A stretch of DNA of 64,000 bases from Sporosarcina sp. Te-1 (lineage in GTDB: Bacteria > Bacillota > Bacilli > Bacillales_A > Planococcaceae), in contig NZ_CP071798.1 in NCBI RefSeq assembly GCF_017498505.1, positions 2,873,501-2,937,500 of the forward strand, read 5' to 3'. Positions within the stretch are counted from its first letter, which is position 1; every line of letters starts with the position of its first letter. Made by a program: the position numbers and the translations under genes. Below the pieces are notes generated by a model. The model was not told the origin of the DNA. It saw only the letters and a list, made by a program, of their open reading frames with translations, and ran no database searches. Shown one piece after another: positions 25,668 through 34,991 of this stretch.

Positions 25668-26160
25668 TAAAATATTCACCAAATAACCAAAATTTATTCT
25701 CAAAACAAACAGATATAGACATTTAATTGATGCAGGTACCAATTCATCCAGTGGATTGGATGAATTAGAGAAGGAATAAACTATTTTTAAATAATATTAG
25801 ATAAAGTAGAAATCCTCTTTTTCAGAACGAAATAACTGTACAAAGCGAAAAGTATATGATTAATCGATGTAGCAATGGATCGGAGGATGTCCAAATGCTT
25901 TGCCTGATTCCCTTACAAAGCGACCCCATATTGACCAGAAGTGAATATTCTGTCTAGCAAAATCAAATACGCGTAAAAGCAGACAATATATAAGCTTCCT
26001 TTACCAGTCGATGTCGGGCTCAATCAAATTGTTGACCATTTGCTGGGACCCATATGATGGCTTAACAGTAAAAAGCCATCCCACGAGTTGAGGAGCTATA
26101 TATGTTGGAATATATAACTCCTCTCAACCGGCGATGTTCTGATCTATGTCTTTAAAAAAC
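25668..26160. other. Gene-poor stretch with three hairpins
   Basis: No supported gene in about 490 bases. It holds AATTCATCCA/TGGATGAATT (25741-25766), GATGGCTT/AAGCCATC (26056-26080) and a long arm pair GTTGAGGAGCTATATA / TATATAACTCCTCTCAAC (26086-26127, one bulge). The last two lie just past the stop of the DUF4317 gene but lack T-runs. A 20-codon ORF at 25895-25957 has a good ribosome site but nothing else to support it. Confidence 0.5.
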
Positions 26161-27351
26161 CTATTTCAATAACTCTTCTGGAATGATAGTAAACCCATCA
26201 ATTATCGTATCTTCCTCCACCTCGATCAACAGGCAACGTTTACCGCCGACTGTCACTTGTCTGACGTACTTTAAATCTTGCGGACTGATGGAGATATTGG
26301 CGACTTTTGTTTCGATCTTAATGGACTTCGATGTGTATTTTGGAACGATATGATTTGCCTTCAGTTCATACGTGTCATCATCAATCACTGTTTGGAAGGC
26401 CCTTTCCACCTTATCTGAATCAACGTCTTCCACACCGCTCACTTTTAACACGCGTTCGAGTTCTCTCGTGTCCAATGTCGGAACGTTTTCGGCTTCTTCC
26501 TCCTCTTCGTCTACCTCCATCATCCGATTGATTTCATCATACATATTTGCAAGGGTGCGCGTATTCACCTGATGCCCAATCACTTCTTTCACAATCTCTT
26601 CAAAGACTGCCTTATCTTCCTGAGCTGTCATAATCTCTTCGCCGTCCAGCACGTTTTCAATGAAATGGTAGTTCGGCTTATTCGCTTTCCCTGCCGCATA
26701 CAGAATATGGTTGACGTCTGCTGCGTTGTCCGTAAAGGTAGGGAATAGAAATCCTCCGATCGGAGATGCCAAGTTGATGATCGGATCGGCCATGAAGCTC
26801 GATTTGAATTCCTTTCCGACGAAATCAAACACGAGGGACCGTTTCGGCTGCTCTGTCTGATTCATGCTGCAAAGAATGAAAGGCGTCGTATATACTTCAT
26901 CCCGGATGTCGGCCTCTGTCTCGTCGGGCTGCCGCTTCGTCGGTTTAAAATAATTCCCCCGAATAAACGTGATAACAATATCTTTTTCATACTGGACATC
27001 CTGCACCATCTTTTGGGCGATTTGCTGCATCCCTTCTTTCCAGTCTGTCACGTCATCGGCTTGAAGACCCTCATAGAGTAGCGTTTGGGTATGATTCTCC
27101 CGTTCCTCTTCCTCCCGCTTGAACTTCACCTCGAACAGCTTTTCATCCAGCTTCCCACCGAGCACTTTTTTAAAGTTCGTCAAAAATAATTCCTGCTGCT
27201 CACGATCGAGCAAAGAAAAAGACTGGCTCGCCTCATGGTAGATTTCATTGCTCTCCTGCTTAATGTATACATTGTAAATGTCCCGGATCGTCAACAAATC
27301 CGTGCCCAACTTAAAATGTTTCCGAATATCCGCAATATCTTTCTTGTTCAT
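26161..27351 (-). CDS. DUF4317 domain protein
   Basis: 396 residues from ATG 27351 (GGGAGC 8 bases upstream; a start at 27405 adds a hydrophobic stretch without a ribosome site). The opening MNKKDIADIRKHFKLGTDLL is that of DUF4317 proteins, which are widespread in Firmicutes with unknown function. Soluble, acidic, with an E-rich run (VDEEEEEAENV) at about 292-302 and a beta-rich C-terminal third. No membrane segment. Apparently monocistronic. Confidence 0.8.
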   Translation of the reverse strand: MNKKDIADIRKHFKLGTDLLTIRDIYNVYIKQESNEIYHEASQSFSLLDREQQELFLTNFKKVLGGKLDEKLFEVKFKREEEERENHTQTLLYEGLQADDVTDWKEGMQQIAQKMVQDVQYEKDIVITFIRGNYFKPTKRQPDETEADIRDEVYTTPFILCSMNQTEQPKRSLVFDFVGKEFKSSFMADPIINLASPIGGFLFPTFTDNAADVNHILYAAGKANKPNYHFIENVLDGEEIMTAQEDKAVFEEIVKEVIGHQVNTRTLANMYDEINRMMEVDEEEEEAENVPTLDTRELERVLKVSGVEDVDSDKVERAFQTVIDDDTYELKANHIVPKYTSKSIKIETKVANISISPQDLKYVRQVTVGGKRCLLIEVEEDTIIDGFTIIPEELLK

Positions 27352-27386
27352 AGTATCCAGCTCCCTAATAGGTAAGAAATTCAAAA

Positions 27387-27434
27387 TAAAAAAGGAGTAT
27401 CCCAAAGATCGTTCCCTTGTGACACTCCCTTTAT
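27387..27434 (-). terminator. Terminator after the MerR gene
   Basis: AAAGGGAGTGTC and GATACTCCTTT pair around a loop of about 20 bases, followed by TTTTTATTTTG on the minus strand. Confidence 0.75.
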
Positions 27435-27468
27435 TATATCAGTGATTGGAGAAAGGCAGGCTGGCAAT

Positions 27469-27864
27469 CTACGAATCGCGTCTATTTTTTTCCAATAACA
27501 GCTCCATTTTTCGATCTGCCCTAAGCAAGACTTGTTGAATTTGCTGAATCTCTTTTTCCCTTTGCATCATGTACGCTTGTTTTTGTTGAAATAACGCTCT
27601 AACTTGCTCGAGGCTTTGGATTTCCTCTTCCGTCAATTGGGTATCCGGTTCCAAATGACCTAACCATTGAAACAACAGTTTGATCTCTTGAAGGGTAAAG
27701 CCGGCATGCTTTAATTTCCGGATGGCGCTCATCAACTCGATCTGTTCCGCGTCATATTCTCGATGTTTGTTTACTATGTTTGGCTGTAATAAACCCATTT
27801 TTTCATAGTACCGAATCGTATCTTTACTGGAGCCTGTATAAGCTGCAAATTCACCGATTTTCAT
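27469..27864 (-). CDS. MerR family transcriptional regulator (AdhR-like)
   Basis: 131 residues. The MerR winged helix covers 1-70 (MKIGEFAAYTGSSKDTIRYY, then EKMGLLQPNIVNKHREYDAE), followed by a long coiled-coil dimer helix (about 78-120, QQKQAYMMQREKEIQQIQQV). There is no C-terminal effector domain and no conserved cysteine, which fits the AdhR/NmlR group only in part, since those use one Cys. It is the second gene of an operon, 12 bases after the membrane-protein gene, and its likely operator lies upstream of that gene (28213-28243). Confidence 0.88.
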   Translation of the reverse strand: MKIGEFAAYTGSSKDTIRYYEKMGLLQPNIVNKHREYDAEQIELMSAIRKLKHAGFTLQEIKLLFQWLGHLEPDTQLTEEEIQSLEQVRALFQQKQAYMMQREKEIQQIQQVLLRADRKMELLLEKNRRDS

Positions 27865-27876
27865 GATTCCACCTAC

Positions 27877-28191
27877 TTATTTTATATATTGGTACACCAG
27901 AAATAGTAGGAGACAGTGGAAAAACAGCCGAACGAAATGATGTCCAGCTCGAATTCTCCCATTTCCCGCCCCTTCTGCCAAGGCCAATACATGCAACAGT
28001 GCGAATTCCAAAACTAGCAACGACAGGACCACGCCTTTGCCAGGCATGCATAATGTTGCAAGCATCCCAACAGACACCGCAATAAACAAGGCAGCCCGCA
28101 TTTGAAATCCTTCGCCCCTCCATTTCTGAACACCCGCCACACATGTCAATAACGCATACAATCCAATCAATCCATACACTACAATCTCCAT
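27877..28191 (-). CDS. Small membrane protein co-transcribed with MerR
   Basis: 104 residues with four predicted membrane helices (about 3-20, 32-52, 53-73 and 83-102). TTGGAGGG precedes ATG 28191. Shape and length resemble DoxX/DUF4870-like small membrane proteins, but no signature is recognised, so the family is left open. It is the only target gene of the MerR operon and therefore likely responds to the same stress or compound. Confidence 0.6.
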   Translation of the reverse strand: MEIVVYGLIGLYALLTCVAGVQKWRGEGFQMRAALFIAVSVGMLATLCMPGKGVVLSLLVLEFALLHVLALAEGAGNGRIRAGHHFVRLFFHCLLLFLVYQYIK

Positions 28192-28212
28192 TAGAATCCC
28201 TCCAATACTTCC

Positions 28213-28243
28213 ACTGTAAAAGATGGAGTTGACTCCATGTCAA
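28213..28243 (-). promoter_or_regulatory. MerR-type promoter with 19-bp spacer and perfect dyad
   Basis: On the minus strand TTGACA (28243-28238) and TACAGT (28218-28213) are 19 bases apart. The dyad ATGGAGT-CA-ACTCCAT (28238-28223) fills the spacer. This matches the operators of AdhR-like MerR activators and fits the MerR gene two genes downstream. Confidence 0.78.
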
Positions 28244-28357
28244 TTGTTAAATTAAATGGGTTTTCATTTATATTTGGAAAACATCTTGTCTTTAAGTAAA
28301 TCCGAAGTGAAGGTTCTCTGCGAACATAAAGGCCAGGGGTCGTTCTGATGACCACGC

Positions 28358-28490
28358 GCGCATAAGGATGAGAAATCCGCGCATAAATCTGTTTACGTGA
28401 GCATAACGAGTTGCTTACCGCGCAAAACCCTGCCCAGTCGCGCATAACGCCCTCCGAACCGCGCATAAAGATTGCTAACCCGCGCATTAC
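28358..28490. repeat. Array of CGCGCATAA-type motifs every 20-21 bp
   Basis: Copies of GCATAA (usually within CGCGCATAA) start at 28360, 28381, 28401, 28422 (GCAAAA), 28442, 28463 and 28484 (GCATTA), so the steps are 21, 20, 21, 20, 21 and 21 bases. The sequences between the cores differ. The array fills most of the gap between the VOC gene and the MerR-operon promoter. A minus-strand ORF across it (28191-28508) has no ribosome site and reflects the repeat. Not a CRISPR array: repeats are too short and spacers about 12 bases. Confidence 0.8.
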
Positions 28491-28517
28491 TCGTCTCCAT
28501 GCACCCAAATAAACCGA

Positions 28518-28916
28518 TTAATGCAACAGATCCAATTGCCACGAAACGCCAAACCGGTCATTGACCCATCCGAACTTTTTACTGAAACCGTAATTGTCCA
28601 AGGGCATAAGCGCTTGTCCGCCTTCTAGAAGGCTTTCATAGAGATGGACGAGCTCGTCCTCTGTATCACAAGTGACATAGATCGAAAACGCAGGCGTGAA
28701 AGTGAACTGATGTGTTACATTGCTGTCGATACACATGAACTCCTGCCCATTCAAAGCGAATACCGCCTGCATCACTGTTCCTTCATCCCCTGGCCCCTCG
28801 GCACCGTAGCGGACGATACGCCGGATTTCCGAGTTTTTCACGAGTGAAATATAAAACTCCATTGCCTCCTCTGCCTTGCCATCTTGGAACATTAAAAAAG
28901 GGAGTACCTTTCCCAT
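28518..28916 (-). CDS. VOC family protein (PhnB/DinB-adjacent type)
   Basis: 132 residues, one glyoxalase-fold unit of the PhnB/3-demethylubiquinone methyltransferase-like type: KVLPFLMFQDGKAEEAMEFY at the start, then DEGTVMQAVFALNGQEFMCI in the middle and FGWVNDRFGVSWQLDL at the end. Members are often of unknown substrate and lack obvious metal ligands. ATG 28916 has GGAAGGAG upstream. Single gene. Confidence 0.82.
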   Translation of the reverse strand: MGKVLPFLMFQDGKAEEAMEFYISLVKNSEIRRIVRYGAEGPGDEGTVMQAVFALNGQEFMCIDSNVTHQFTFTPAFSIYVTCDTEDELVHLYESLLEGGQALMPLDNYGFSKKFGWVNDRFGVSWQLDLLH

Positions 28917-28952
28917 AATCCATCGACTCCTTCCCAGTTTAGATGATGTCCA

Positions 28953-29300
28953 TTATATACCGAAATGAATCAGGTCTTTCCGTTCAACTGCCGCTTGTTC
29001 AATCAATGCAGCGAGATCATGCAGCTCGGCTGATTCCAAAAAATAGTCTGAACTCGTGACTACTTCATGGAATACGGTTAACGAACCATGTGGAATTAAG
29101 GTGATCCCACAATAGGCCAGTCCACATTCCGGTCGATTGTATGAATGAAAATACGTCTTCATGTTGGCTAAGGGGTCAAGCAGATCACTGATCAAATCGT
29201 CGTCGACCGTTATGCAATCATACCGTTTGGGGTCATAGTCCACATACTCTATTTGCTTGTCCCCATCCAAAAGGATGCCGAACTCATGTACACAAGCCAT
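28953..29300 (-). CDS. Conserved hypothetical protein
   Basis: 115 residues from ATG 29300 (GAGGGGGA 7 bases upstream; the longer start at 29315 lacks one). Soluble and acidic; begins MACVHEFGILLDGDKQIEYV and ends with a helical segment rich in A/E. No known domain is recognised. It lies 36 bases upstream of the VOC gene on the same strand and may share its transcript. Confidence 0.6.
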   Translation of the reverse strand: MACVHEFGILLDGDKQIEYVDYDPKRYDCITVDDDLISDLLDPLANMKTYFHSYNRPECGLAYCGITLIPHGSLTVFHEVVTSSDYFLESAELHDLAALIEQAAVERKDLIHFGI

Positions 29301-29401
29301 AACGATCCCCCTCACCTATCCCCCATTATCTAGGAAAAGCAGGAGTATCTAATCCATCCATCATGTAAGATACTCCTACATTGTTATCCAATAATTAGAA
29401 T

Positions 29402-30109
29402 TCAGTCCATTCTATTTTTGCTTTGCTGCAGTAATTTCGATTGTCCTGTGCGTTCCCATTCCTCAACAGTTTGATACGCCGCTTCAGGCGCATATCCCTG
29501 CCCGACAAGAACTCCCATGAGAATGAATTCTTGAAGGATATGAGTGGCCGGAACCCCTCTTCTCACGTCCTCCAACCCTTCTTCAATCAAATAATTCGTA
29601 TGCAGGATCCATTCATCAGGCGTCTTCGGATTGTGGGTCTGCAAAGGGGAACTTGTTCTGTTCTCTGTATAAAGAAAATTATACAAGGTAGCATGCTTTA
29701 ATTCATCGGTCAATATTTCAAATACAACATCGCGATATTCGCGATACGGAAGACCCGCACGAATGATGCGGTACTTTTCCATCGCCTTCAATTCGCCGAA
29801 TAACGCTTTTTTAATCCCCTCGACATAGGTAGCTGGTGGGACGAATTCCTCGTTCTCCCCCATACCTACTTCCTGCCCCGTCAACTGCTGATACATTTGC
29901 CTAAACAACTGATTATGGCGAATTTCATCATTGCGGATTGATGTGATGATTTCCTTTTGCTCTGCTGTCGGTGCTTTGGAAATAAGGTAGTCATAAAACA
30001 ACTGGTCTTCCCGTTCTCCTTGAACCGCTTCGGCCATCAATTGCAAGGATCTCTGATAAGCTTGTTGCTGCCCATTGTTGTACCCTTGATAATAATTCAT
30101 TTGTTGCAC
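29402..30109 (-). CDS. Ferritin-like domain protein (YhjR-like)
   Basis: 235 residues from GTG 30109 (AGGGGGA 5 bases upstream; ATG 30100 is the alternative). The four-helix ferritin-like core shows paired metal-site motifs: AEAVQGEREDQLFYDYLI, SIRNDEIRHNQLFRQMY (ExxH), FGELKAMEKYRIIRAGL and EILTDELKHATLYNFLY (ExxH). This resembles the rubrerythrin/YhjR type of spore-formers. The extra C-terminal part (about 165-235) is helical. Expected to bind a di-iron centre in the cytoplasm or spore; role inferred only. Confidence 0.75.
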   Translation of the reverse strand: MQQMNYYQGYNNGQQQAYQRSLQLMAEAVQGEREDQLFYDYLISKAPTAEQKEIITSIRNDEIRHNQLFRQMYQQLTGQEVGMGENEEFVPPATYVEGIKKALFGELKAMEKYRIIRAGLPYREYRDVVFEILTDELKHATLYNFLYTENRTSSPLQTHNPKTPDEWILHTNYLIEEGLEDVRRGVPATHILQEFILMGVLVGQGYAPEAAYQTVEEWERTGQSKLLQQSKNRMD

Positions 30110-30282
30110 GCTGCTCCCCCTTCGCACTCATCTTCTTAAGTTATGAATAATCGCCTTAAACTGTGCCATTGTCTCACTACAGAAGCAAACGGAGAAGGAA
30201 CATAGCGAATCAAATGATTACACATATAGGGTATTAGGGTAATGTAACAACGAACGAGACATTACGATGGGAGTGGAACACC

Positions 30283-30705
30283 ATGTCAGATATTTTATTT
30301 ACCTCAAGTGCAACAGCTCTAGGTGGCCGGGAAGGGAAAGTACAATCCTCGGATGGCGTTGTCGATTTTGATACGGCAATGCCCGGAAGTCCTCGAGCGA
30401 AAAGGTTGGATAAGTCGACCAATCCGGAACAGCTTTTTGCCGCAGGCTACGCTGCCTGCTTTGACAGTGCGTTGCAATCAGTGGCAAGAAAGGAACATGT
30501 AAAGTTCTCCTCGGAAGTGACGGCAAATGTCAGCCTCTTAAAAGACAATGCAGACCAGGGATTCAAATTAGCTGTTCATTTGCAAGTGAAGGGGACAGAC
30601 ATTGAAAAAACTCAATTAGAAGAGCTTATGCACAAAGCCCATCAATTCTGCCCTTATTCAAAAGCAACGAGAGGCAATATTGAGGTCACGTTAGAGGTGG
30701 TATAA
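30283..30705 (+). CDS. ohr: Organic hydroperoxide resistance protein, Ohr/OsmC family
   Basis: 140 residues, the standard size. The two redox cysteines of Ohr are present: C59 in YAACFDSAL and C123 in FCPYSKATRGN. The enzyme reduces organic peroxides using lipoyl dithiols. GGGAGTGG lies 6 bases before ATG 30283. No linked ohrR gene is seen within the window next to it, and no clear OhrR box is visible upstream. Ends at a strong terminator shared with the MCP gene. Confidence 0.92.
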   Translation: MSDILFTSSATALGGREGKVQSSDGVVDFDTAMPGSPRAKRLDKSTNPEQLFAAGYAACFDSALQSVARKEHVKFSSEVTANVSLLKDNADQGFKLAVHLQVKGTDIEKTQLEELMHKAHQFCPYSKATRGNIEVTLEVV

Positions 30706-30733
30706 CCCCAAATGAATGAAAACATCGCTTTCA

Positions 30734-30777
30734 AAAACACCTTCCGTAGAAAATGTACTTTCTACGGAAGGTGTTTT
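30734..30777. terminator. Bidirectional terminator between ohr and the MCP gene
   Basis: A perfect 19-bp stem (AAAACACCTTCCGTAGAAA with its complement) around a 6-base loop, with T-runs on both sides. Confidence 0.93.
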
Positions 30778-30791
30778 GATTACTTATATAA

Positions 30792-32525
30792 TTATTTTAT
30801 CGTAAACGTGTTTAATTTTTCTTCTAAGCTTTTCACTGCTGCTGCCAGCGAATGCGACGATTCCTTCATGACTTTCATAGACTGCAGTTGTTTCTCGGTT
30901 TCCGAGGTCAATTCGTTAAAGATCAACAACGAATTTTGAGAAGCTCCGGCAATTTCGGTAACAGTCGCATTGACTTCCTCGGAGCTCGCAGACATCTCTT
31001 CATACACAGCGGAAGATTCTTGAATTTCTCCACTTACCAATTTTGTTGAATCCACAATTTGATTCATAATCGTTCCAACGCTGTCAATGACTTGAACGCC
31101 TGTCGCAGCTTCTTTTGTACCTTTCTCCATTGCTTCTACTGCGTGCTTCGTATCGACTTGTGTCAACTCAATAATATTTACGATTTCTGTTGCCGCTGTC
31201 TTGGATTGCTCTGCCAACTTACGGACCTCATCCGCAACAACCGCAAATCCTTTACCAGCTTCACCGGCTCTTGCAGCTTCAATTGCTGCATTCAAGGCGA
31301 GTAGGTTTGTTTGTTCTGAGATACCAGAAATAACGGAGACAATTTGACCGATTTCTTGTGAGCGAACCCCTAGTTTCTCAACAATTTCAGCAGAACTGCC
31401 AACGGTTTGGTTGATGTGTTGCATTTGGTTCACTGCTTGTTGAATTAACTCCTTGCCGTTTTGCGTTAAAGTTAATGTATCTTCCGATTTCATTGCAATG
31501 GTCGAAGCAGATTCGGCCGCACGATGTATGCCGATCGCCATTTCTTCCATGACCCGTGCACTTTCCTCGGAACTTGCTGCTTGAGATTCCAGGCTTCCCG
31601 TCACTTGATGAATGGACTCAGAAAATTGACTTGATGATTCTACTGTATCCTCCGCAATCTGTAAAAATTCAGTTGAGGATTGATACACTTTATCGGTTAC
31701 CAAATGGGCTTGCTGAATAAGAGAGCTTAAGGTTTCCGTCATGGTGTTAAATTGCTGGCTCAAATCGCCTAACTCATCATTGCTTTTCACATGAATCTTT
31801 GTAGTGAGATCGCCATCGCTCACTTTTCCAATCGCCGTCTGTATCTCTTTGATAGGCGCCAGTAATTTTCGTGAGCCGACATATTGTAGTAGTAACACAA
31901 TGAGTAAGGAAATGCCGATTCCGACAGATAACCAAATCAAGAATTTATATTTTAGTTGATTCATAATACTGGCATCTAAATCGACAGCAAATACAGCTGT
32001 CACCTCATCATGATCATCCAGAATAGGAAACAGAGCCGCTTGCCATGTTCCGAACTCGTCAGTATATATTTCTGAGTAAGAAGGTTGCTTGCTCGTAACG
32101 GCTTGCTCCAGTGCATCCGCTAACAGCTCACTTGAAAAAACATCCCCAGGATATAGCTCATCTTCTATATTATTAGACGGTACAGCTAATAATTTGATTC
32201 CTCTCTGGGCATCTGCAAATTGGGGATCCATAATATATCCTTGCGATACGGAAGATTCATTGGCAGCCAGATGATCCAAATGTTGAATTAACTTTTGTTG
32301 AATGTCGCTGTTTACATCACTATTGGACTTCGCAGCCTCAACATCCTCCCTATCTATCGTACTAGCCCATAGTTGCGCAACACCGCCGGCTCTATCATGG
32401 ATTACCGTCTGGACAATTTGATTATTAAGCATATAACTGATCACACTTGTACAAAGCCCCACTAACACAACTGTGAGAAAAGATAGTAGTAAGTTTTTCC
32501 CGAGTAAAGTTTGTTTCCTTTTCAT
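30792..32525 (-). CDS. Methyl-accepting chemotaxis protein
   Basis: 577 residues. Membrane helix about 10-32, an extracytoplasmic sensor domain of about 160 residues (single-Cache-like, with [20 protein letters not shown] and [20 protein letters not shown], each near 20 residues), a second helix about 196-216, a HAMP domain, then the long signalling coiled coil. The hairpin tip [20 protein letters not shown] that binds CheA/CheW is present at about 405-425. The ligand is unknown. Preceded by AAGGGAGGAAATC and ATG 32525. Confidence 0.92.
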   Translation of the reverse strand: MKRKQTLLGKNLLLSFLTVVLVGLCTSVISYMLNNQIVQTVIHDRAGGVAQLWASTIDREDVEAAKSNSDVNSDIQQKLIQHLDHLAANESSVSQGYIMDPQFADAQRGIKLLAVPSNNIEDELYPGDVFSSELLADALEQAVTSKQPSYSEIYTDEFGTWQAALFPILDDHDEVTAVFAVDLDASIMNQLKYKFLIWLSVGIGISLLIVLLLQYVGSRKLLAPIKEIQTAIGKVSDGDLTTKIHVKSNDELGDLSQQFNTMTETLSSLIQQAHLVTDKVYQSSTEFLQIAEDTVESSSQFSESIHQVTGSLESQAASSEESARVMEEMAIGIHRAAESASTIAMKSEDTLTLTQNGKELIQQAVNQMQHINQTVGSSAEIVEKLGVRSQEIGQIVSVISGISEQTNLLALNAAIEAARAGEAGKGFAVVADEVRKLAEQSKTAATEIVNIIELTQVDTKHAVEAMEKGTKEAATGVQVIDSVGTIMNQIVDSTKLVSGEIQESSAVYEEMSASSEEVNATVTEIAGASQNSLLIFNELTSETEKQLQSMKVMKESSHSLAAAVKSLEEKLNTFTIK

Positions 32526-32999
32526 GATTTCCTCCCATGTTTTGTATTGAATACTGCCGTTACACTCCTATTAGTTCCTTTGGTAATTCCGGTAATACAA
32601 ATGATACTTTTAGCCTTCTAAAATCCCTGATTATTTTTATATCTTTCGTATGAGTATTCGTTAATATTTTACTATTAGAAAATGACAAAAGTCTATATAA
32701 ATTTGTGTTTTTTTAATTTATTCTTTCTACAAACGCAAGCAGTCCCCATATGACAGTGTATGGAGACCGCTTACTCTTTTTATCATTCTCTTGTTAAAAG
32801 ACGAACGCCTACTTTGATACTACAAAAATTTAGACACAGGGGGCCAATCGTACGACCCGTAAATTCTATGGTAAAATCTAACGTATAATTTTAATTTACT
32901 ATACAATTATAGTACATTGGATAAACAGAGGATGTCCCAATAAGTGTAGAGACCATCGTTTCATGCTTGGGAGTTGGAGAAAGTTGGAGGTTACCCAAT
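32526..32999. promoter_or_regulatory. Regulatory gap upstream of the GntR gene
   Basis: About 470 bases between divergent genes. It holds an imperfect hairpin with a following T-run (32737-32785, AAGCAGTCCCCATA / TATGGAGACCGCTT) and, at 32897-32914, an 18-bp dyad TACTATA-CAAT-TATAGTA that is a good candidate for a GntR operator. AT-rich stretches on both sides could hold the MCP and GntR promoters, but no single clear pair stands out. Confidence 0.5.
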
Positions 33000-33647
33000 A
33001 TGAATAAATATTTGTTATTGACGGACCATGTCTATAACTATATTGTCGAACAGATCAATAACGGTGAACTGATTGCCGGAAGCAAGGTGAATGAAAGTGC
33101 TATCAGTGAAAGCTTAAAAGTGAGCAGGACACCGGTTCGCGAGGCATTGATCCAGCTGTCCGCGGACGGTTTGCTCGAAAACGTTCCGCGAAAAGGGTTC
33201 ATTATCAAGAAGCTGACGAAGGAAGAAGCGAAAGAAACCTTCTTTATCATTGGCGCACTAGATGGCTTGGCCGCTTCCCTGACGGCTCCCTTATTGACCG
33301 AGAAACATTACAAAGAGATGGAATTTTATATCCAAAGTATCGACTTAGCCATCAATACAGAGAATTTTGCCATGTACCATAAAATGCAGGAAGCATTCCA
33401 CCACGTTTACCTATCGCTTTGTCCGAACAGAAGTCTAGTCAACTTATTGCTCCAGCTGGAACGAAGATTTTTAAAAAATATGGATGGCTTAGGCGATACA
33501 GAATTCACGAAGCAACGGCTGACCGAGACGAATAACGAGCATAGAAAGATGGTTGAATTCTTCAGGGCCGGTCAAACAGCCGAACTGGAACAATATATGA
33601 AAGAGGTCCATTGGAATGTAAAAAAAGCGGAAATCATCCCGCTGTGA
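33000..33647 (+). CDS. GntR family transcriptional regulator (FCD type)
   Basis: 215 residues from ATG 33000 (TTGGAGG 9 bases upstream). The N-terminal winged helix (about 8-72) contains VNESAISESLKVSRTPVREA and the GLLENVPRKGFIIKKL wing; the C-terminal helical domain (about 80-205) has the spaced His/Asp pattern of FCD regulators (EAFHHVYLSL, NNEHRKMVEFF), which often bind a metal and a small carboxylate. It is followed by its own terminator and then by the M20-YfcC-M20 genes, its probable target. Confidence 0.88.
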   Translation: MNKYLLLTDHVYNYIVEQINNGELIAGSKVNESAISESLKVSRTPVREALIQLSADGLLENVPRKGFIIKKLTKEEAKETFFIIGALDGLAASLTAPLLTEKHYKEMEFYIQSIDLAINTENFAMYHKMQEAFHHVYLSLCPNRSLVNLLLQLERRFLKNMDGLGDTEFTKQRLTETNNEHRKMVEFFRAGQTAELEQYMKEVHWNVKKAEIIPL

Positions 33648-33666
33648 TATCAGTCATATCTTCACT

Positions 33667-33710
33667 AGCAAGCTCCAAGTCAATTGGGTGCTTGCTTTTC
33701 TTTTTCTTCT
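33667..33710 (+). terminator. Terminator after the GntR gene
   Basis: AGCAAGC and GCTTGCT with an inner CCAA/TTGG pair, then TTTTCTTTTTC. Confidence 0.8.
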
Positions 33711-33839
33711 TCCTTCAATTCTATTTTTCAGAAGGATTTTTTTATTGAAAATCAAAAAATATAATGTACAATATACAATATGCATCGCGAGCTATAGTTA
33801 CTCTTGCGAAATCCAAATCATTATAGGGGATGTTACAAC

Positions 33840-34958
33840 TTGAATAGTCGAAATTATAAATTAGCAGTGAGCTTACGACACGAATTACACCAACATCCTG
33901 AGCTGTCAAACGAAGAAGTCTGGACAAAGCAACACTTAATAGATTTTTTGCAAACGCATACATCCAATCTTGAAATTGTCGATAAAGGGACTTGGTTTTA
34001 TGCGATCTACCATGCTGGAGAAGGAAAACGGAATATTGCATTCCGTGCTGATTTTGATGCCCTCCCAATGGACGAAGTAATCGACGTGCCGTGGGCGTCC
34101 AAGTTTCCCGGCAAAGCACATAAATGCGGACACGATGGCCACTCTGCGACACTTGCGGGGTTTGCTCTCGAAGTAGATCAATTAGGGGCGGATCACAACA
34201 TTTTCTTTCTTTTCCAGCCTGCCGAAGAGACAGGCGACGGGGCAATACAATGTGTCGACCTCATCAAGGACAATCAGATCGATGAAATTTTCGCCTACCA
34301 TAATATGAGCGGTCTTCCTTACAAAACAGTTGCTCTTAAGGATGGCACACAATTTTGCGCCTCCAAAGGGATGACGATTCATATGGAAGGGGCTCCGGCT
34401 CATGCAAGTCAGCCAGAGACGGGTATCAATCCTTCTTTCGCCATCGCGGCTATTGTGAATGAGATTCCAAAATTCATTGCAGAAGATAAGAACAAAGGGC
34501 TCGTCCTTTGCACGATTGTTCAAATTGATGTAGGCGAGAAAGCATTTGGCATTGCTGCTTCAAAAGGGGATCTTCGCATGACCATCCGTGCCCTGTATGA
34601 AGAAGAAATGGACAAACTGCAGGAGAACTTGGAAACACTCGCGAAGGAGCAAGCGGAAAAATACGGCTTGCGGGTCAGTTTCTCGTATAACGACGAGTTC
34701 CCGGAAACAGCGAACCATAAAGAAAGCGCAGACAAAATGCGTCAAGCGGCAGCTGATAAAGGAATGGCCTTGCTGGAATTGGAAGAAGCCTTCCGAGGTT
34801 CGGAAGACTATGGCCACTTTACGAAATTGACGAAAGGCGCTTATTGCTTTATCGGAAACGGCGAAGAATATCCGAATGTCCATACACATGAATATGACTT
34901 CCGGGATGAACTGATTGAAACTGGTGTTGAACTATTTAAGGGGTTAGTCGGCTTGTAA
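33840..34958 (+). CDS. M20 family metallopeptidase / amidohydrolase
   Basis: 372 residues. TTG 33840 is preferred because GGGGATG lies 7 bases upstream. The M20 motifs are RHELHQHPELSNEE near the start, FRADFDALPM, HKCGHDGHSATL (metal-binding His/Asp) and QPAEETGDGA (catalytic Glu pair), with the dimerisation domain in the middle and HTHEYDFRDE near the end. Family members hydrolyse N-acyl or aminoacyl amide bonds in the cytoplasm. First gene of the M20-YfcC-M20 operon. An AT-rich repeat (ACAATATACAATATG, 33768-33783) just upstream may be the GntR site or promoter. Confidence 0.85.
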   Translation: MNSRNYKLAVSLRHELHQHPELSNEEVWTKQHLIDFLQTHTSNLEIVDKGTWFYAIYHAGEGKRNIAFRADFDALPMDEVIDVPWASKFPGKAHKCGHDGHSATLAGFALEVDQLGADHNIFFLFQPAEETGDGAIQCVDLIKDNQIDEIFAYHNMSGLPYKTVALKDGTQFCASKGMTIHMEGAPAHASQPETGINPSFAIAAIVNEIPKFIAEDKNKGLVLCTIVQIDVGEKAFGIAASKGDLRMTIRALYEEEMDKLQENLETLAKEQAEKYGLRVSFSYNDEFPETANHKESADKMRQAAADKGMALLELEEAFRGSEDYGHFTKLTKGAYCFIGNGEEYPNVHTHEYDFRDELIETGVELFKGLVGL

Positions 34959-34991
34959 TTTTTACAGATAGAGGAATCGGGAGGAAATGAT

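Noticed and set aside
25895..25957. 20-codon ORF with a good ribosome site
   Set aside because: Too short, no recognisable sequence and no neighbour that would suggest a leader peptide.
28358..28490. Possible CRISPR array
   Set aside because: Repeats are only 6-9 bases and spacers about 12 bases; no cas gene is present anywhere in the window.
28191..28508. Minus-strand ORF of 105 codons across the CGCGCATAA array
   Set aside because: No ribosome site, no protein-like composition, and its repeated pattern comes from the DNA array.
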